From the NCBI GenBank assembly GCA_024709485.1, contig JANJWO010000068.1, forward strand, positions 1 through 42,369: 42,369 nucleotides of DNA, written 5' to 3'. The notes under the pieces are model-generated. The model ran no database searches. It saw nothing but the letters and a program-made list of their open reading frames with translations, and had not been told where the DNA came from. A program made the translations under genes and the position numbers. Numbering within the stretch: the stretch's first letter is position 1; every line of letters starts with the position of its first letter. Positions 42,236 to 42,369 of this stretch are shown here, one piece after another. This stretch comes from Hydrogenophilaceae bacterium. Lineage in GTDB: Bacteria; Pseudomonadota; Gammaproteobacteria; Burkholderiales; Thiobacillaceae.

Positions 42236-42263
42236 AAAACCCCCGCCATGTAGCGGGGGTTTT
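42236..42263. terminator. Two-way intrinsic terminator between the antiporter gene and the rRNA operon
   Basis: AAAACCCCCGC (42236-42246) pairs fully with GCGGGGGTTTT (42253-42263) around a 6-nt loop. On the minus strand it is followed by TTTTTTATT, right after the 5S rRNA, so it ends the rRNA operon. On the + strand TTTTGTTG follows, so it can also end the antiporter transcript. The 160 bp before it (42076-42235) holds nothing I can assign. Confidence 0.88.
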
Positions 42264-42271
42264 GTTGTAGA

Positions 42272-42369
42272 TGTCTGACGATGACCTACTTTCGCAAGCG
42301 TGATGCTCACTATCATTGGCGCGAAGGCGTTTCACGGTCCTGTTCGGGATGGGAAGGCGTGGTGCCACC
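42272..42369 (-). rRNA. 5S ribosomal RNA, 3' part (5' end outside window)
   Basis: Reverse complement of the window end contains CCATCCCGAACAGGACCGTG and ACGCCTTCGCGCC, then GCATCACGCTTGCGAAAGTAGG, the standard betaproteobacterial 5S core and 3' helix. About 98 of some 115 nt are visible; the missing 5' end and 23S/16S genes lie beyond 42369. The exact 3' end is accurate to a few bases. Confidence 0.93.

Overview
This 42.4 kb window is high-GC chromosomal DNA from a betaproteobacterium, probably of the Nitrosomonadales/Rhodocyclales kind. The evidence is gene order and protein type: yicC-gmk-rpoZ-spoT-recG-ubiC-ubiA, birA-coaX-SPOR, and kdsD-kdsC-lptC-lptA-lptB-rpoN-hpf-ptsN-hprK-rapZ are runs typical of that class. 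No prophage, insertion sequence, CRISPR array or plasmid gene was seen. Genes are tightly packed with many 1-4 nt start/stop overlaps.

Layout. 1-7161 (mostly +): the 3' part of alaS, a 560-residue uncharacterised protein, a divergent carboxylesterase, then the overlapping set birA-coaX-SPOR protein. 7227-15199 (-): one long run from yicC through gmk, rpoZ, spoT, ridA, recG, ubiC and ubiA, covering stringent response, repair and the first ubiquinone steps. 15285-23270 (+): a Ser/Thr kinase and PP2C phosphatase separated by a 146-bp palindrome, then rph, rdgB, a DUF2784 protein, hemW, a secreted dienelactone-hydrolase-like protein, a divergent FolE homologue, a secreted hypothetical, a TlpA-like thioredoxin and an ICMT-family membrane protein. 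23254-27822 (-): tatD, mutY, a DUF1631 gene and tRNA-Gly(CCC). 27892-29589 (+): thiS-thiG-trmB. 29701-40064 (-): envelope and regulatory genes from kdsD down to greB, with a NusG-II/Gx-transporter pair and ubiX inside the run. 40105-42075 (+): a Kef-type cation/proton antiporter facing the 3' end of an rRNA operon (5S on -) across a two-way terminator.

The most notable find is in the 309-bp leader of the DUF1631 gene. On the minus strand, 27624-27540 matches the conserved core of the c-di-GMP-I (GEMM-I) riboswitch. A hairpin (27449-27494) just before the start codon pairs with part of the Shine-Dalgarno sequence. This predicts that synthesis of the uncharacterised DUF1631 protein is set by cyclic di-GMP, possibly at translation. 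A tRNA-Gly gene lies upstream on the same strand with no clear terminator between them.

Other points of interest are the long palindrome that fills the kinase-phosphatase gap and carries the phosphatase ribosome-binding site; a FolE homologue that keeps its zinc ligands but appears to have lost a catalytic His and a GTP-binding Arg; a 40-bp divergent kdsD/kef gap with a self-complementary -10-like element; and several short intergenic repeats. All homology calls rest on motif recognition by eye, with no database search.
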